64,000 nt of DNA from Neomegalonema sp. (GTDB lineage: Bacteria > Pseudomonadota > Alphaproteobacteria > Rhodobacterales > Rhodobacteraceae): NCBI RefSeq assembly GCF_028688855.1, contig NZ_JAQTXI010000009.1, positions 62,001 to 126,000 of the forward strand. Reading direction: 5' to 3'. Shown here one piece after another: positions 16,309 through 26,685 of this stretch (position 1 is the first letter of the stretch; every line of letters begins with the position of its first letter). The notes below the pieces were generated by a model, which saw only the letters and a list, made by a program, of their open reading frames with translations, searched no databases and was not told the DNA's origin. The position numbers were made by a program, and so were the translations under genes.

Positions 16309-17958
16309 ATGTCCGGATCCAGAGCGTCTTCCGATCAGCCCGGATCCCTCTCCGGCGGCGCCCGAGGGATCGCTCTGGCGGTCCTCCTCGGCCTGGCGCC
16401 GACTCTGGGCGGGGCGCCCGCCGCGCGGGCCCAGACGGAGGCCCAGGCGCGCGGCCTCGCCGAGGCGGTCGCGGTCCTCGGGATTCAGGCGGGCATGGCC
16501 CGCAGCGCCGTCGAGATCTGCGACCGGCGCGACCCCTCGCGCTCCGGCGAGCGTCGCGCGCATTTCGAGGCCTGGGCCGCCAGGAACCGGCTCGAGCGTT
16601 ATGAGGCCCTGGTCGCAGCCCTGATCGCCGAGGAAGCCCTCGCGAAGGCTCGGGCGCAGATGCATGACGTCATCGGGAGCGTGCTGGAGAAGGACGATTC
16701 CATCTGCGCCCATATCGAGGTCTTCCTCGCCGATGATCAGGTGGATCTGCGCGCGGGGCTCGAACAGGCGCTGCGGATGGCGCGCGAGATCGGGCTGAAT
16801 CCGGAGGGGCGACCCGCAGGCGCGACGCTTCCGGCTCCGCAGGGCGGAGAGGTCCGGCGCCTGTCGCAGTTCTCCGCCGAGGCCATGGAGATCATGGCCC
16901 GCGTCGCTCCCGCCCGCGAGGAGATGAGCGACGAGACCCGCGACGCCCGCGAAGCGCGTCTGATGGAGGTCCTCGAAGCCTCAGGGGGGCGCCTGACGCT
17001 CTACGGCCGCGTGACCGGCCGCGACGAGCTGCGCGAATGGACCGCGGAGCATCACTCCATCTTCGAGGTGGATTGCCGCAATTTCGCCGACGACCGCTCG
17101 AAGGCCCTCATGGCGGCGAGCAAGGGACAGGACATGGTCGTCTCCGGCGAGGCGCGCCGCATCTTCGACGTCAGGAGCGGAATCCGCGCCGTGCTCTATC
17201 TGAACGACTGCAAGGTCTCGACGCTGGCGGCGGCGGGGAGTCTGGCGCCGGGCGAGCCGCCCGCCGAGGGCCTGAGCCCGCGTCCGCCCAGCGAGGAGGA
17301 GGCCTACGCCGGGCCGGGGAAGGGCGTCGCCCTGAAGGACGTGGACCGCGTGCTCTACGACGCGGATTTCACCACCGGCCTCGACGGCTTCGGCAATCTC
17401 TACACCAACCGCCGCGAAGACATCTACGTGCTGCTGAAGGACGGAACCTCCTATCGGCATGACTGGAGCTTCCCCTTCGCCGACCTCGACGTGGCGCTCT
17501 CGCAGCGCCGCGAGCCGGAGCAATGGGGCCGCTGGTCGGACAGCGGCGGCGAGACGACCATCCGGGCCGGGGGCGAGAGCCGGGAGCTGAAAGACGCGCG
17601 ACGGCTGGTCGCCCTGTCGCCGGAGACGCGGCTGGATCATCATTATTATTATCTGAACGTCGGAATGGGCGGCGGCCGCAGCGACCGGGGCGCGACCTTC
17701 CATGCGGATGGCCGCATCGAGCGTTCGCGGGGCGGCTTCGTGGCGGGGCATGTGGCGGGGGGCTTCCTGACCGTGGTGGGTCCCGATGAACCGATCCTCA
17801 AGGGGCGTTATCGCTTCGAGGATTTCGCCCTCGTCGTGCGAGGCGAGGACGGCCGGGAGGATCGCGTCTTCCTCGGCGTCCCTGACGACGAAGACCTCTC
17901 CGCCCCGGAGAACCTGGTGATCGGCGGCGAGATCTACTGGACGAAGGACGACGAGTGA
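16309..17958 (+). CDS. Uncharacterised secreted protein
   Basis: 549 aa; I do not recognise the family. Residues ~18-42 are a signal peptide ending A-A-R-A-Q, so it should be periplasmic or exported. The N-terminal third is helical with spaced cysteines (V-E-I-C-D-R-R, S-I-C-A-H-I). The middle (~225-310) has L-T-L-Y-G-R-V-T-G-R-D-E-L, E-V-D-C-R-N-F and L-N-D-C-K-V, suggesting an OB-like or beta domain with a possible Cys pair. The C-terminal ~200 residues are beta-rich with tracts H-H-Y-Y-Y-L-N-V and many Gly. The start ATG follows AAGGAG. It has its own promoter and operator upstream and stands alone, with no functional partner nearby. Confidence 0.8.
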   Translation: MSGSRASSDQPGSLSGGARGIALAVLLGLAPTLGGAPAARAQTEAQARGLAEAVAVLGIQAGMARSAVEICDRRDPSRSGERRAHFEAWAARNRLERYEALVAALIAEEALAKARAQMHDVIGSVLEKDDSICAHIEVFLADDQVDLRAGLEQALRMAREIGLNPEGRPAGATLPAPQGGEVRRLSQFSAEAMEIMARVAPAREEMSDETRDAREARLMEVLEASGGRLTLYGRVTGRDELREWTAEHHSIFEVDCRNFADDRSKALMAASKGQDMVVSGEARRIFDVRSGIRAVLYLNDCKVSTLAAAGSLAPGEPPAEGLSPRPPSEEEAYAGPGKGVALKDVDRVLYDADFTTGLDGFGNLYTNRREDIYVLLKDGTSYRHDWSFPFADLDVALSQRREPEQWGRWSDSGGETTIRAGGESRELKDARRLVALSPETRLDHHYYYLNVGMGGGRSDRGATFHADGRIERSRGGFVAGHVAGGFLTVVGPDEPILKGRYRFEDFALVVRGEDGREDRVFLGVPDDEDLSAPENLVIGGEIYWTKDDE

Positions 17959-17976
17959 TCCGCGCCAGGGCGCCTG

Positions 17977-18009
17977 AAAAAAACGCCCGTCCGGGGGGGC
18001 GGACGGGCG
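17977..18009 (-). terminator. Rho-independent terminator of the thu operon
   Basis: On the minus strand the stem CGCCCGTCC/GGACGGGCG is followed by a run of seven T residues (A-run at 17977-17983 on the plus strand). It closes the leftward operon ending at thuB. Confidence 0.85.
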
Positions 18010-18123
18010 CAGTGGAGAGGAGCGCAGGAGCTTTCGCAACCGCAGTCATCCTGCGGCTTCGCGCCGACGCGGGGAAGCTCCGGCAATCATGCTCCCCGGA
18101 TCATGGAGGCCCTCAGAGAGGCT

Positions 18124-19179
18124 TCAGACTTCGGCCTCCTTGCGGGTCTCCTCGGTGCGGGCGGCGAGATCGACGATCTGCTGGATCCGCGCCGCATGGC
18201 GGAAATCGGGCTCTCCGTTGACGCCCGTCCGCACGGCCTCGACGAAGCCTTCGTAGGTGGTGGGGGTTTTCGGGGCCTCCAGATCGCGCCAGACGAAGCC
18301 CTCTGTATCCGCTCCGAGGCAGCCCCGCAGTCCGGAGCCCTCCTTGTTGCTGTGATTGACCTCCAGAGCGCCCTTGTCGCCGTAGATCCTCAGGCGCAGA
18401 TCGTTGGAATGGCCCGTGGCCCAGCGCGTGGCGTGGATGACTCCGGCCGCGCCATTGGCGAATTGCGCGGTCATGACGAAGCTGTCGTTGGCGTCGAGGG
18501 GATATTCTCCGATGCGCCCGCCGGGGGCCTTGTCGAAGGTGAGCAGCCGCGCGAAGGCCCGCGAGACGTCCGCGCCCGCGCCATGGACGGCGAAGTCGAA
18601 GATATGCACCCCCACGTCGCCGAGCACGCCGTTGGAGCCATGGCTCTTCGAGAGCCGCCAGAGCCATTGCGATTCGGTCTTCCAGTCGCCCCAGGCCTTC
18701 GAGACCAGCCAGCTTTGCAGATAGCTCGCCTCGATGTGCTTGACCGCGCCGATCTCGCCCGCGAGGACGCGCCGCCGCGCCTCCTGAAGCTGCGGCACGT
18801 TGCGATAGGTGAAGTTGACCATGTTGATCAGCCCGGCGGCCTCGGCGGCTTCGGCCATCTCGAAGGCCTTCGCGGCGTCGGTGGCGAGGGGCTTTTCGCA
18901 AAAGACATGTTTGCCCGCCCTGATCAGGGCCATGGTGGTGGCGTGATGGGCGCCGTCCGGCGTGACGTTGGCCGCGGCGTCGAATTCGCCCCATGCGAGC
19001 GCCTCCTCCAGAGAGAGGAAACGCCGCTCCACGCCATGTTTGGCCGCGAAGGCCTCGACGCGCGCCGGATCGCGGTCGACCGCCGCGACCATCTCCAGGC
19101 CGGGGATGGCGGCGAAATGTTCGGCGTGGGTGTTGGCCATGCCGCCGGTTCCGAGGATCAAAAGCCGCATGGCGCTCAC
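18124..19179 (-). CDS. thuB: ThuB-type Gfo/Idh/MocA oxidoreductase
   Basis: 351 aa. The N-terminal Rossmann motif is [10 protein letters not shown] (about 9-18), followed by the family lysine in [11 protein letters not shown] and the C-terminal half with G-D-V-G-V-H-I-F-D. In rhizobia ThuA and ThuB act together on trehalose and related disaccharides, through 3-keto derivatives. The gene is last in a thuE-F-G-K-A-B order. The GTG at 19179 overlaps the thuA stop as GTGA; an ATG three codons later (19170) is an alternative start. A strong minus-strand terminator follows. Confidence 0.85.
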   Translation of the reverse strand: MSAMRLLILGTGGMANTHAEHFAAIPGLEMVAAVDRDPARVEAFAAKHGVERRFLSLEEALAWGEFDAAANVTPDGAHHATTMALIRAGKHVFCEKPLATDAAKAFEMAEAAEAAGLINMVNFTYRNVPQLQEARRRVLAGEIGAVKHIEASYLQSWLVSKAWGDWKTESQWLWRLSKSHGSNGVLGDVGVHIFDFAVHGAGADVSRAFARLLTFDKAPGGRIGEYPLDANDSFVMTAQFANGAAGVIHATRWATGHSNDLRLRIYGDKGALEVNHSNKEGSGLRGCLGADTEGFVWRDLEAPKTPTTYEGFVEAVRTGVNGEPDFRHAARIQQIVDLAARTEETRKEAEV

Positions 19180-19961
19180 CGATATCCCGCTTCGCCGGGG
19201 GCGTGGAGCTTCGGCCCGCGCTCCACGAGAGGTTCGAGGGCCTTCTCCACCGGCACGTTGGGGGCCTCGTGGATGGCCTTGTAGGCGCCCTGCGGATTAT
19301 GGGCCCAGCGCACGGCGTTGCGCAGGACCTGGCGCACATTGGCGTCGTGATAGCTCGGATAGGTCTCGTGGCCGGGGCGGAAGTAGAAGACGTTCCCCGC
19401 GCCGCGCTTGTAGGTCAGGCCGGAGCGGAAGACCTCGCCGCCCTGGAACCACGAGATGAAGACCGTCTCCAGAGGCTCCGGCACGGAGAAATGTTCGCCG
19501 TACATCTCCTCCATCTCCAGCTCGAAACATTGCGGCAGACCCTTCGCGATGGGGTGATGCGGCGCCGTGACCCAGAGCCTTTCGCGTTCTCCGGCCTCGC
19601 GCCATTTGAGGGCGCAGGGCGTGCCCATCAGCCGCTTGAAGATCTTCGAGAAATGGCCGGAATGCAGCACGATCAGCCCCATGCCCTCATGGACGCGGGC
19701 CGCCACGCGCTCCACGACCGCGTCGGCGACGCCGCCGTGATCCTGATGCCCCCACCAGAGCAGGACATCCGTTTCGGCGAGCTTCGCCTCGGTCAGGCCA
19801 TGCTCGGGATCCTGCATGACCACCGTCGAGGCGGAGATCTCCGGATCCTCGCGCAGGGCGGCGGCGATGGTCTCGTGCATGGTGTCGGGATAGACCTGAG
19901 CGACGGTCCTGTTCGTCCGCTCATGGATGTTTTCGCCCCAGACGAGCGCGCGGATGGGCAT
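19176..19961 (-). CDS. thuA: ThuA domain protein (trehalose utilisation)
   Basis: 261 aa of the ThuA family, which has a class-I amidotransferase-like fold. Typical segments are [32 protein letters not shown] and Y-F-R-P-G-H-E-T-Y, all rich in histidine. The biochemical role, with ThuB in trehalose or sucrose catabolism via a 3-keto sugar, is known from Sinorhizobium; the fine mechanism is less certain. The start ATG at 19961 has AGGAG upstream. It lies 60 bp after thuK and overlaps thuB. Confidence 0.9.
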   Translation of the reverse strand: MPIRALVWGENIHERTNRTVAQVYPDTMHETIAAALREDPEISASTVVMQDPEHGLTEAKLAETDVLLWWGHQDHGGVADAVVERVAARVHEGMGLIVLHSGHFSKIFKRLMGTPCALKWREAGERERLWVTAPHHPIAKGLPQCFELEMEEMYGEHFSVPEPLETVFISWFQGGEVFRSGLTYKRGAGNVFYFRPGHETYPSYHDANVRQVLRNAVRWAHNPQGAYKAIHEAPNVPVEKALEPLVERGPKLHAPGEAGYR

Positions 19962-20021
19962 GGCCCGAACTCCTCATGAAGTGAGAGGGGCGAACCTGCG
20001 AGGCCCGCCCCCGAAGGAAAA

Positions 20022-21029
20022 TCAGACGGGACGTCCCGCTTCGTCGAAGCGATGGACGTAATGCGGCGCCATGGGCGTCAGGGCGATGGAATCGCCGGGA
20101 TTGCGCCCGGAGATCCCCGTTTCGCGCAGAGTGATCAGCTCCGGCCCGCCGACGTCGATGTAGAGATAGGTGTCGGAGCCCATGACCTCGCGATGGGCCA
20201 CCTGTCCGCTCCATGTCCCGGCCTTCTCCGGCGCCGCCACGAGATGTTCGGGCCGCACGCCGATGGTGTGCGCGCCCAGAGGCGAAGCATGGGCGCCCGA
20301 GAAGAAATTCATCTTCGGCGAGCCGATGAATCCCGCCACGAAGACCGAAGCGGGCTTTTCATAAAGCTCCAGCGGCGTGCCGACCTGCTCCACCAGCCCG
20401 TCGCGCAGCACGCAGATGCGGTCCGCGAGGGTCATGGCCTCGACCTGATCATGGGTCACATAGATCATGGTCGCCTTGCCCATGTCGTGATGCAGCTTGG
20501 CGATCTCCAGACGGGTCGCCACGCGCAAGGCCGCATCGAGGTTCGACAAGGGTTCGTCGAAGAGGAAGACCCTCGGATCGCGCACGATGGCCCGCCCGAT
20601 GGCCACGCGCTGACGCTGGCCGCCCGAAAGCTGTTTCGGCAGGCGCTCCAGATATTGCTTGATCTGCAGCATCTCCGCCGCCCGCTCGACGCGCTTGCGG
20701 GTCTCGGCCTCCTCGCCCTTCGCCAGACGCAGGCCGAAGGCCATGTTGTCATAGACGCTCATGTGCGGATAGAGCGCATAGCTCTGGAAGACCATGGCGA
20801 TTCCGCGTTCCGAGGGGGTCTTGTCGTTCATGCGCTGGTCGTCGAAGCGCATCTCGCCGGAGGTGATGTCCTCCAGCCCCGCGATGAGCCGCAGCAGCGT
20901 CGACTTCCCGCAGCCCGAAGGCCCCACGAAGACCATGAATTCGCCCGCGCGGATGTCGAGATCCACGCCCTTGATCACATGCACGCCGCCGAAGCTCTTG
21001 CGCACGCCGTTCAACTGGATGCGAGCCAT
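20022..21029 (-). CDS. thuK: Sugar ABC transporter ATP-binding protein
   Basis: 335 aa, the length of MalK/UgpC-type ATPases. Walker A G-P-S-G-C-G-K-S-T (about 37-45), Q-loop, signature L-S-G-G-Q-R-Q-R-V (about 135-143), Walker B V-F-L-F-D-E-P, D-loop S-N-L-D-A, H-loop V-T-H-D, and a C-terminal regulatory OB-like domain starting at I-G-V-R-P-E-H. It powers uptake of trehalose/maltose-type sugars through ThuF and ThuG. The start is three bases after the apparent thuG stop. Confidence 0.95.
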   Translation of the reverse strand: MARIQLNGVRKSFGGVHVIKGVDLDIRAGEFMVFVGPSGCGKSTLLRLIAGLEDITSGEMRFDDQRMNDKTPSERGIAMVFQSYALYPHMSVYDNMAFGLRLAKGEEAETRKRVERAAEMLQIKQYLERLPKQLSGGQRQRVAIGRAIVRDPRVFLFDEPLSNLDAALRVATRLEIAKLHHDMGKATMIYVTHDQVEAMTLADRICVLRDGLVEQVGTPLELYEKPASVFVAGFIGSPKMNFFSGAHASPLGAHTIGVRPEHLVAAPEKAGTWSGQVAHREVMGSDTYLYIDVGGPELITLRETGISGRNPGDSIALTPMAPHYVHRFDEAGRPV

Positions 21030-21032
21030 CTC

Positions 21033-21896
<864 letters not shown>

Positions 21897-21897
<1 letters not shown>

Positions 21898-22874
21898 CAC
21901 TTGCCCCCATCGAAGCGCACCCGGCCGAGGGTGATGTAGAGGATGGTGATCAGCGCGATGATGAAGAACAGCATCGTGGCCTGAGCCGAGCCATAGGCGA
22001 AATTGTCGAAATCGAAGAGGTTCTCCCGGACCGCCACCGACATGGTGCGGGTCTGGGCGTTGTTGGGCGTGAGCACGTAGATGAGGTCGAAGATGCGCAG
22101 CGCGTCGAGCAGGCGGAAGATCACCGCCACCATCACCGCGGGCCAGATCAGGGGCAGGGTGATCCTGAAGAACTGCTTCACCGGATGCACGCCGTCGATC
22201 TTCGCGGCTTCGTAGATGTCCTTGGGGACCATCTGAAGCCCCGCGAGGATCAGCAGCGCCATGAAGGGCGTGGTCTTCCAGATGTCCACGATGAGCACGG
22301 CGGTCATGGCGGTGTCCGGCGAGGCGGTCCAGGCCACCTTCTCCGAGATCAGCCCGAGCCTCAGGAAGGCGTCGTTGATCACGCCGAACTGGTCGTTGAG
22401 CATCCAGGCCCAGATCTTCGCCGACACGATGGTCGGGATGGCCCAGGGCACCAGAACCGCCGCCCGCACCAGAGCGCGGCCCTTGAACTCCGCGTTGAGC
22501 ACCAGAGCCACGATCAGCCCGAAGACCGTCTCGAAGCCCACCGAGAGGAAGGCGAACCGCAGGGTGTTCCAGACCGCCCCCCACCAGGCCGGATCCACCA
22601 GAAGCCCGGAGGTCACTTCGCGGCCGCTGGCCAGGGTGATCTTCGAATAGTAATTGTCGAAGCCGATCCACCGCGCCGCCCCCAGATTGGTCAGGGAGGC
22701 GTCGGTGAAGGAGAAATAGATGTTGCGGAACAGAGGCCAGCCCGCGACCAGCGTCAGAGCCAGCATCATGGGCGTCAGAAAGATCCAGGCGGATCTGATG
22801 CGCTGCGCCGTCAGGCGCGAACGCCGCGTCGCCTCCGGAGGCGGCGCCTGGGACAAGGAGGTCTCCGCAGTCAT
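21897..22874 (-). CDS. thuF: ThuF sugar ABC permease
   Basis: 325 aa, MalF-type permease. A short cytoplasmic N-terminus is followed by the first membrane helix (W-I-F-L-T-P-M-M-L-A-L-T-L), a periplasmic loop and five further helices. The coupling loop Y-E-A-A-K-I-D-G-V-H-P-V-K-Q-F-F-R-I-T-L-P carries the EAA motif. The ATG at 22874 is preferred to the open frame upstream (to 22967) because conserved permease sequence begins soon after it. It overlaps the thuG start by one base and lies 159 bp downstream of thuE. Confidence 0.93.
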
Positions 22875-23033
22875 GGGAATCCCGACGAAGCGGGCGTCCG
22901 GGCCTCGGGAGCAGGCGTGAAGCCTCCGCCCGCAGCGCCGGACGCGATGCGGATGCCCCGCGCGCACGCGGGACGGCGAATTCCGGGAGAAGGGAGCCCC
23001 TTCAGCCCCTGAGGGCCGGAAGCTCCGCGGGCC

Positions 23034-24299
23034 TCACCAGCCGCGGCCCTGAAGCCGCGCCAGACCGACCTCCAGCTCCTCCAGCGCTTCGGCGCCGGTC
23101 TTCTGGCCCGAGAGCACGCTGTGGGCGGCGTTCCAGAAGCGCGAGGAGACTTCGTTGTATTTCAGCTTCGTCGGGGCCGAGGGGCGCGGCACGGCGTTGG
23201 TGAGGATGTCCTTCCACATGATCGTGACGGGCTGCTTCTCGGCGATCTCCGGATCGTCGTAGAGCGCCATGACGGTCGGGAACTGCGAATTCTCGATGGC
23301 GCGGCGCTTCTGGGCCTCGGCGGAGGTGAGGAAGAGCACCAGCTCGGTGGCGGGCTCCTGAACCCGCGAATGCCGCGAGACCGCGAGATTCCAGCCGCCG
23401 AGCGTCGCCGCCGAGGCCTGGCCCTCGACCGAGGGCAGGGGAATGGCTGCGAATTTCCCCTTGATGACGGAATCCGCGCTGGAGCCCAGCCCGTAGGCGT
23501 AGGGCCAGTTGCGCATGAAGACCGAATTCCCGAGCTGCCAGACGCCCCGCGCCTCCTCCTCCTGATAGGAGAGCACGCCCGGCGGCGTGATTCCGTCGGA
23601 GATCCAGCCGCGCGCGCGGTCCAGAGCGGCGGCGGCTTCGGGATTGTTGATCGAGATGGTCCCGTCCGCCTCGACGATCTGGCCCCCGCCCGAGGACTTC
23701 ACCCATTCGAGCGCGTTGCAGGTCAGGCCTTCGTAGCTCGCGCCCTGCCAGACGAAGCCCCACATGTCCTTGGCTCCGGCGGCGCGCTCGGCCTCGACGA
23801 TCTTCTTCGCGGTGGCGGCGAGTTCGTCCCAGGTCTTCGGGGGCTGTTCGCCGTGCTTCTCCAGAAGGTCGGTGCGGTAGTAGAGCCCCGGCGCGTCGGT
23901 GAAGATCGGCAGCGCGACCAGCTTGCCGCCCACGGTCTGGGATTCGATGATGGCGGGGAAATGCGCCCCGACCACATCCTTTGCGGCTTCGGTCAGGTCG
24001 AGGAACTGATCCGCGAGCTGGGGCGCCCAGATCACGTCGGTCTGATAGACGTCGATGTCGTTCTTTCCCTGGGCCAGCCAGAGCCGGTATTGCCCGAATT
24101 GATCGGTGGTCGAGGCGGGCATGGGGACGATGGTCACCTTGTGGCCGGTGGCCTCCTCGAAGAGCTTGACCTCCTTGGCCATGAAGGTCGCGTCCTGGCC
24201 GACCGAGCCGAGGACCATCGAGATGTCGGCCGCGAGGACCGGAGTCGCCGTCAGGACTCCGCCCGCGACGAGAGCGGCGAGAGATGCGCGAAACTTCAT
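23034..24299 (-). CDS. thuE: Trehalose/maltose-type solute-binding protein
   Basis: 421 aa. Residues 1-23 are a signal peptide ending P-V-L-A-A. The mature part is a family-1 (MalE-like) extracellular sugar-binding protein: P-M-P-A-S-T-T-D-Q-F-G-Q-Y, D-V-Y-Q-T-D-V-I-W-A, L-Y-Y-R-T-D-L-L-E-K-H-G, Q-G-A-S-Y-E-G-L-T, and M-R-N-W-P-Y-A-Y. It captures the disaccharide in the periplasm for ThuFGK. The start ATG follows GGAGG. It is the first gene of the thu operon, preceded by a promoter with two operator sites. No LacI-type thuR gene is in the window. Confidence 0.93.
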   Translation of the reverse strand: MKFRASLAALVAGGVLTATPVLAADISMVLGSVGQDATFMAKEVKLFEEATGHKVTIVPMPASTTDQFGQYRLWLAQGKNDIDVYQTDVIWAPQLADQFLDLTEAAKDVVGAHFPAIIESQTVGGKLVALPIFTDAPGLYYRTDLLEKHGEQPPKTWDELAATAKKIVEAERAAGAKDMWGFVWQGASYEGLTCNALEWVKSSGGGQIVEADGTISINNPEAAAALDRARGWISDGITPPGVLSYQEEEARGVWQLGNSVFMRNWPYAYGLGSSADSVIKGKFAAIPLPSVEGQASAATLGGWNLAVSRHSRVQEPATELVLFLTSAEAQKRRAIENSQFPTVMALYDDPEIAEKQPVTIMWKDILTNAVPRPSAPTKLKYNEVSSRFWNAAHSVLSGQKTGAEALEELEVGLARLQGRGW

Positions 24300-24569
24300 G
24301 AAACTCCTCCCTGGAGCGTCTTTCCTGGACGGCCCTCTCATGAGGACGCCGAAGCGCGGAGGGCCTTTGTCGAAGCGTCGACCGAAAGCGGTCCGGGCGC
24401 GGCGCGGCGATTCCGGATCGCGTTTTGTCAAAACGCTTTGAAGATTAAAATCCCTGAAGAGCCACAAGGTGTCAAGGGAGATGGGGCGCCGGTCGGGCCG
24501 ATTTCTCAAAGCGTTTTGGAAGAAATTCCGGAGGCCGGACGCCCCCGCCTCCCGGCCCGCCGCCGCGCG
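24300..24569 (-). promoter_or_regulatory. thu promoter flanked by two inverted LacI-type operators
   Basis: CAAAACGCTTTG (24429-24440) and its exact reverse complement CAAAGCGTTTTG (24507-24518) lie with centres 78 bp apart. Each is a near-palindrome with the central CG typical of LacI-family operators. Between them, on the minus strand, lies TTGACA (complement of 24470-24475), with an AT-rich -10 (ATTTTA region) 18 bases on. The sites therefore sit upstream of the -35 and just downstream of the -10, suited to repression by looping. CGTTTTG-T-CAAAACG (24421-24435) overlaps the downstream site. No gene is seen in this gap. Confidence 0.7.
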
Positions 24570-24613
24570 GAAAACGGAGCGGCCCGCCCCTTCGTCGGAA
24601 GGCGCGGGCCGCT
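24570..24613 (-). terminator. Terminator after hemH
   Basis: On the minus strand AGCGGCCCGCGCCTTC pairs with GAAGGGGCGGGCCGCT across a short loop and is followed by CCGTTTTCC. It lies about 25 bases past the hemH stop. Confidence 0.75.
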
Positions 24614-24637
24614 GGAGATTCTGCGGAAGGGGAGGAC

Positions 24638-25696
24638 TCAGGCCTGCGGAACGCCCGCCGGCGCCTCGGGCAGCCAGCCCGCAAGCTCGCGCTCGACGAT
24701 GGCCAGCAGCGCCGAGACATGGGCGTCTTCGGCGTTGAGGCAGGGGATGTAGTCGAAGCGCTTCCCGCCCGCATGGACGAAGGATTCGCGGATCTCCTCG
24801 TTGATCTCCTCCAGGGTCTCGACGCAGTCGGCGGAGAAGGCGGGAGCGAGAATCGCGATGTCCGTCACACCCGAGCGCGCCAGATCGGCCACGCGCGCCA
24901 CGGTGTAGGGCTTGACCCATTCCTCCTTGCCGAAACGCGACTGGAAGGCGCTCTCCACCCAGCCCTCCGGCCCGCCGAGGGCCGCGCCGAGCAGGCGGGT
25001 GGTCTCGCGGCATTGATCGGCGTAGGGATCGCCCGAGGCCACATAGCGCTCCGGCAGGCCGTGATAGGAGCAGAGGATGCGCTGAGGCGCCGGAGCCCCC
25101 TCGGCCTTGCGGGCCTCCAGATGGCGCCGGACGCTCCCGGCGAGGGCCTCCATGTAGAGCGGATGATCGTAATAGGCCGGGACCGTGCGCAGCGCCGGCT
25201 GACGGCGCAGCTTCATCAGGCCGCGAAAGGCCTGGTCGTTGGCGGTGGCGGTGGTGGCGGCGGCGTATTGCGGATAGAGCGGAAAGGTCAGGATGCGGTC
25301 GCATCCGGCTTCGGCCATGCGCCGGAGGGCGTCGGGGGTGTTGGGCTCGCCGTAGCGCATGGCGAAGTCGAAGACCACGTCGGCCTCGGGGCGCCGGGCG
25401 GTGAAGGCCTCGAAGAGCTTGCGCGTCTGCTCGCGGGTGATGGTGAGCAGGGGGGATTCGTTCAGCTCGTTGTTCCAGATGCCCTTGTAGGCCTCGCCGG
25501 AGGAGAAGGGCCGCTTGGTCAGGATGATTCCATTGAGGATCAGCCACCAGAGCGCCCGCGAGGGCGGGGGCTCGATCACGCGGGCGTCCCAGAGGAATTC
25601 CTTCAGATAGCGCCGCACGGACCAGTAATCGGTCCCGGAGGGCGTACCGAGGTTCAGCAGCAGAACCCCGAGGCGGGAGGCGTTGGGCGAAGTCAT
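24638..25696 (-). CDS. hemH: Ferrochelatase
   Basis: 352 aa. Inserts Fe2+ into protoporphyrin IX, the last step of haem synthesis. Conserved segments are V-L-L-L-N-L-G-T-P near the N-terminus, F-A-M-R-Y-G-E-P, F-P-L-Y-P-Q-Y, the catalytic-histidine motif S-Y-H-G-L-P-E-R-Y, and A-P-A-F-S-A-D-C-V-E-T-L-E-E with the second iron-site residues. The start ATG at 25696 follows GGAG. It lies 16 bp after a SAM-methyltransferase gene in the same direction and is closed by its own terminator. Confidence 0.97.
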   Translation of the reverse strand: MTSPNASRLGVLLLNLGTPSGTDYWSVRRYLKEFLWDARVIEPPPSRALWWLILNGIILTKRPFSSGEAYKGIWNNELNESPLLTITREQTRKLFEAFTARRPEADVVFDFAMRYGEPNTPDALRRMAEAGCDRILTFPLYPQYAAATTATANDQAFRGLMKLRRQPALRTVPAYYDHPLYMEALAGSVRRHLEARKAEGAPAPQRILCSYHGLPERYVASGDPYADQCRETTRLLGAALGGPEGWVESAFQSRFGKEEWVKPYTVARVADLARSGVTDIAILAPAFSADCVETLEEINEEIRESFVHAGGKRFDYIPCLNAEDAHVSALLAIVERELAGWLPEAPAGVPQA

Positions 25697-25712
25697 GGAG
25701 GGCTCCGGGATT

Positions 25713-26612
25713 TCAGAGGGGTTCGGGCTTGTCGTCGAGAGGATGCTCGGGGGTCTTCAGCGCCTCCGCGAGGCGGAATTGCGCCGAGCCCGGCTTCAGC
25801 GGCTTCTGCTGGCTTTCATGCGGCGCCCATCCTGTCAGGAAGGCGACGTCGAAGCGGATCTTCAGCGGCGGATCCAGAGCGAGGATCTCCAGAGCCCTGA
25901 GCAGGGTGTCGCGGCGCAGGAAGGCCCTCCGGCGCTCGCGCAGCGGATTGGACTCGCCCATGGCCTTGAGGTCGTGCAGCAGCCGCAGAGGCTCGCGATA
26001 GCTGGCCTCGATGCGGTCGAGATCGGCGGCGGGCAGGGCGAATCCGGCCCTTTGCAGCAAGCCCCCGAGGCTGCGCAGATCGGCGAAGGGCGCCACCCTC
26101 GGCGAGAGCCCGCCTGCGGTCTGGATCTCGGCCTCGGCGAAGGCGGAGCGCAGGTTCTGCAAGGTCTCGCCCGCCAGCATGGCCCCGAGAAACAGGCCGT
26201 CGGGCCTGAGCGCGCGGCGGATCTGGGTCAGGGCGCCGGGCAGGTCGTTGACGCCATGGAGCGTCAGGGGCGCGAGGATGAGGTCGAAGCTCCCTTCGGC
26301 CAGAGGAAGCGCCTCCTCGTCGGCCACGACCACCGGACCGAACTCCGCCGCGCAGGCCGCCATGAGCGGCGAGGACTCCACCTGGATCAGACTCCCGATT
26401 CCGGAGCGCCCGGCCAGAATCCGCGCCGGAGTCCCGTCCCAGGCCCCGAGGATCGCGACTCGCGGAAAGCTGCGCAAGACGTCCTCCAGCCGCTCGGCCA
26501 GCCGTTCGGAGACCTCCGTCAGCAGGAAATCCGCCTCCCCGAGGCTGCGGGCGGCGCGGTCGCGCCTCAGGCGCCTCAGGGCGGGGTCGAAGAGGGAGGG
26601 CGCGGCGGACAT
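25713..26612 (-). CDS. SAM-dependent methyltransferase (NDUFAF5/BioC-like)
   Basis: 299 aa. The N-terminal F-D-P-A-L-R-R-L-R-R-D-R-A-A and the C-terminal T-G-W-A-P-H-E-S-Q-Q-K-P-L-K-P-G-S-A are hallmarks of the alphaproteobacterial family related to mitochondrial NDUFAF5. The class-I fold is seen in V-A-I-L-G-A-W-D-G-T (motif I, degenerate), then A-D-E-E-A-L-P-L-A, F-D-L-I-L-A and L-R-P-D-G-L-F-L-G. The substrate is unknown; NDUFAF5 modifies an arginine of a complex I subunit, so a respiratory role is possible. It is divergent from comF across 73 bp and co-directional with hemH. Confidence 0.85.
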   Translation of the reverse strand: MSAAPSLFDPALRRLRRDRAARSLGEADFLLTEVSERLAERLEDVLRSFPRVAILGAWDGTPARILAGRSGIGSLIQVESSPLMAACAAEFGPVVVADEEALPLAEGSFDLILAPLTLHGVNDLPGALTQIRRALRPDGLFLGAMLAGETLQNLRSAFAEAEIQTAGGLSPRVAPFADLRSLGGLLQRAGFALPAADLDRIEASYREPLRLLHDLKAMGESNPLRERRRAFLRRDTLLRALEILALDPPLKIRFDVAFLTGWAPHESQQKPLKPGSAQFRLAEALKTPEHPLDDKPEPL

Positions 26613-26685
26613 GAAGGCTGGGGGCTTCTCTTGGCTGAAGGAGGCGGCTTAGAATGGTTCTCAGGTTTATTCTCCGGAGGCCGCC

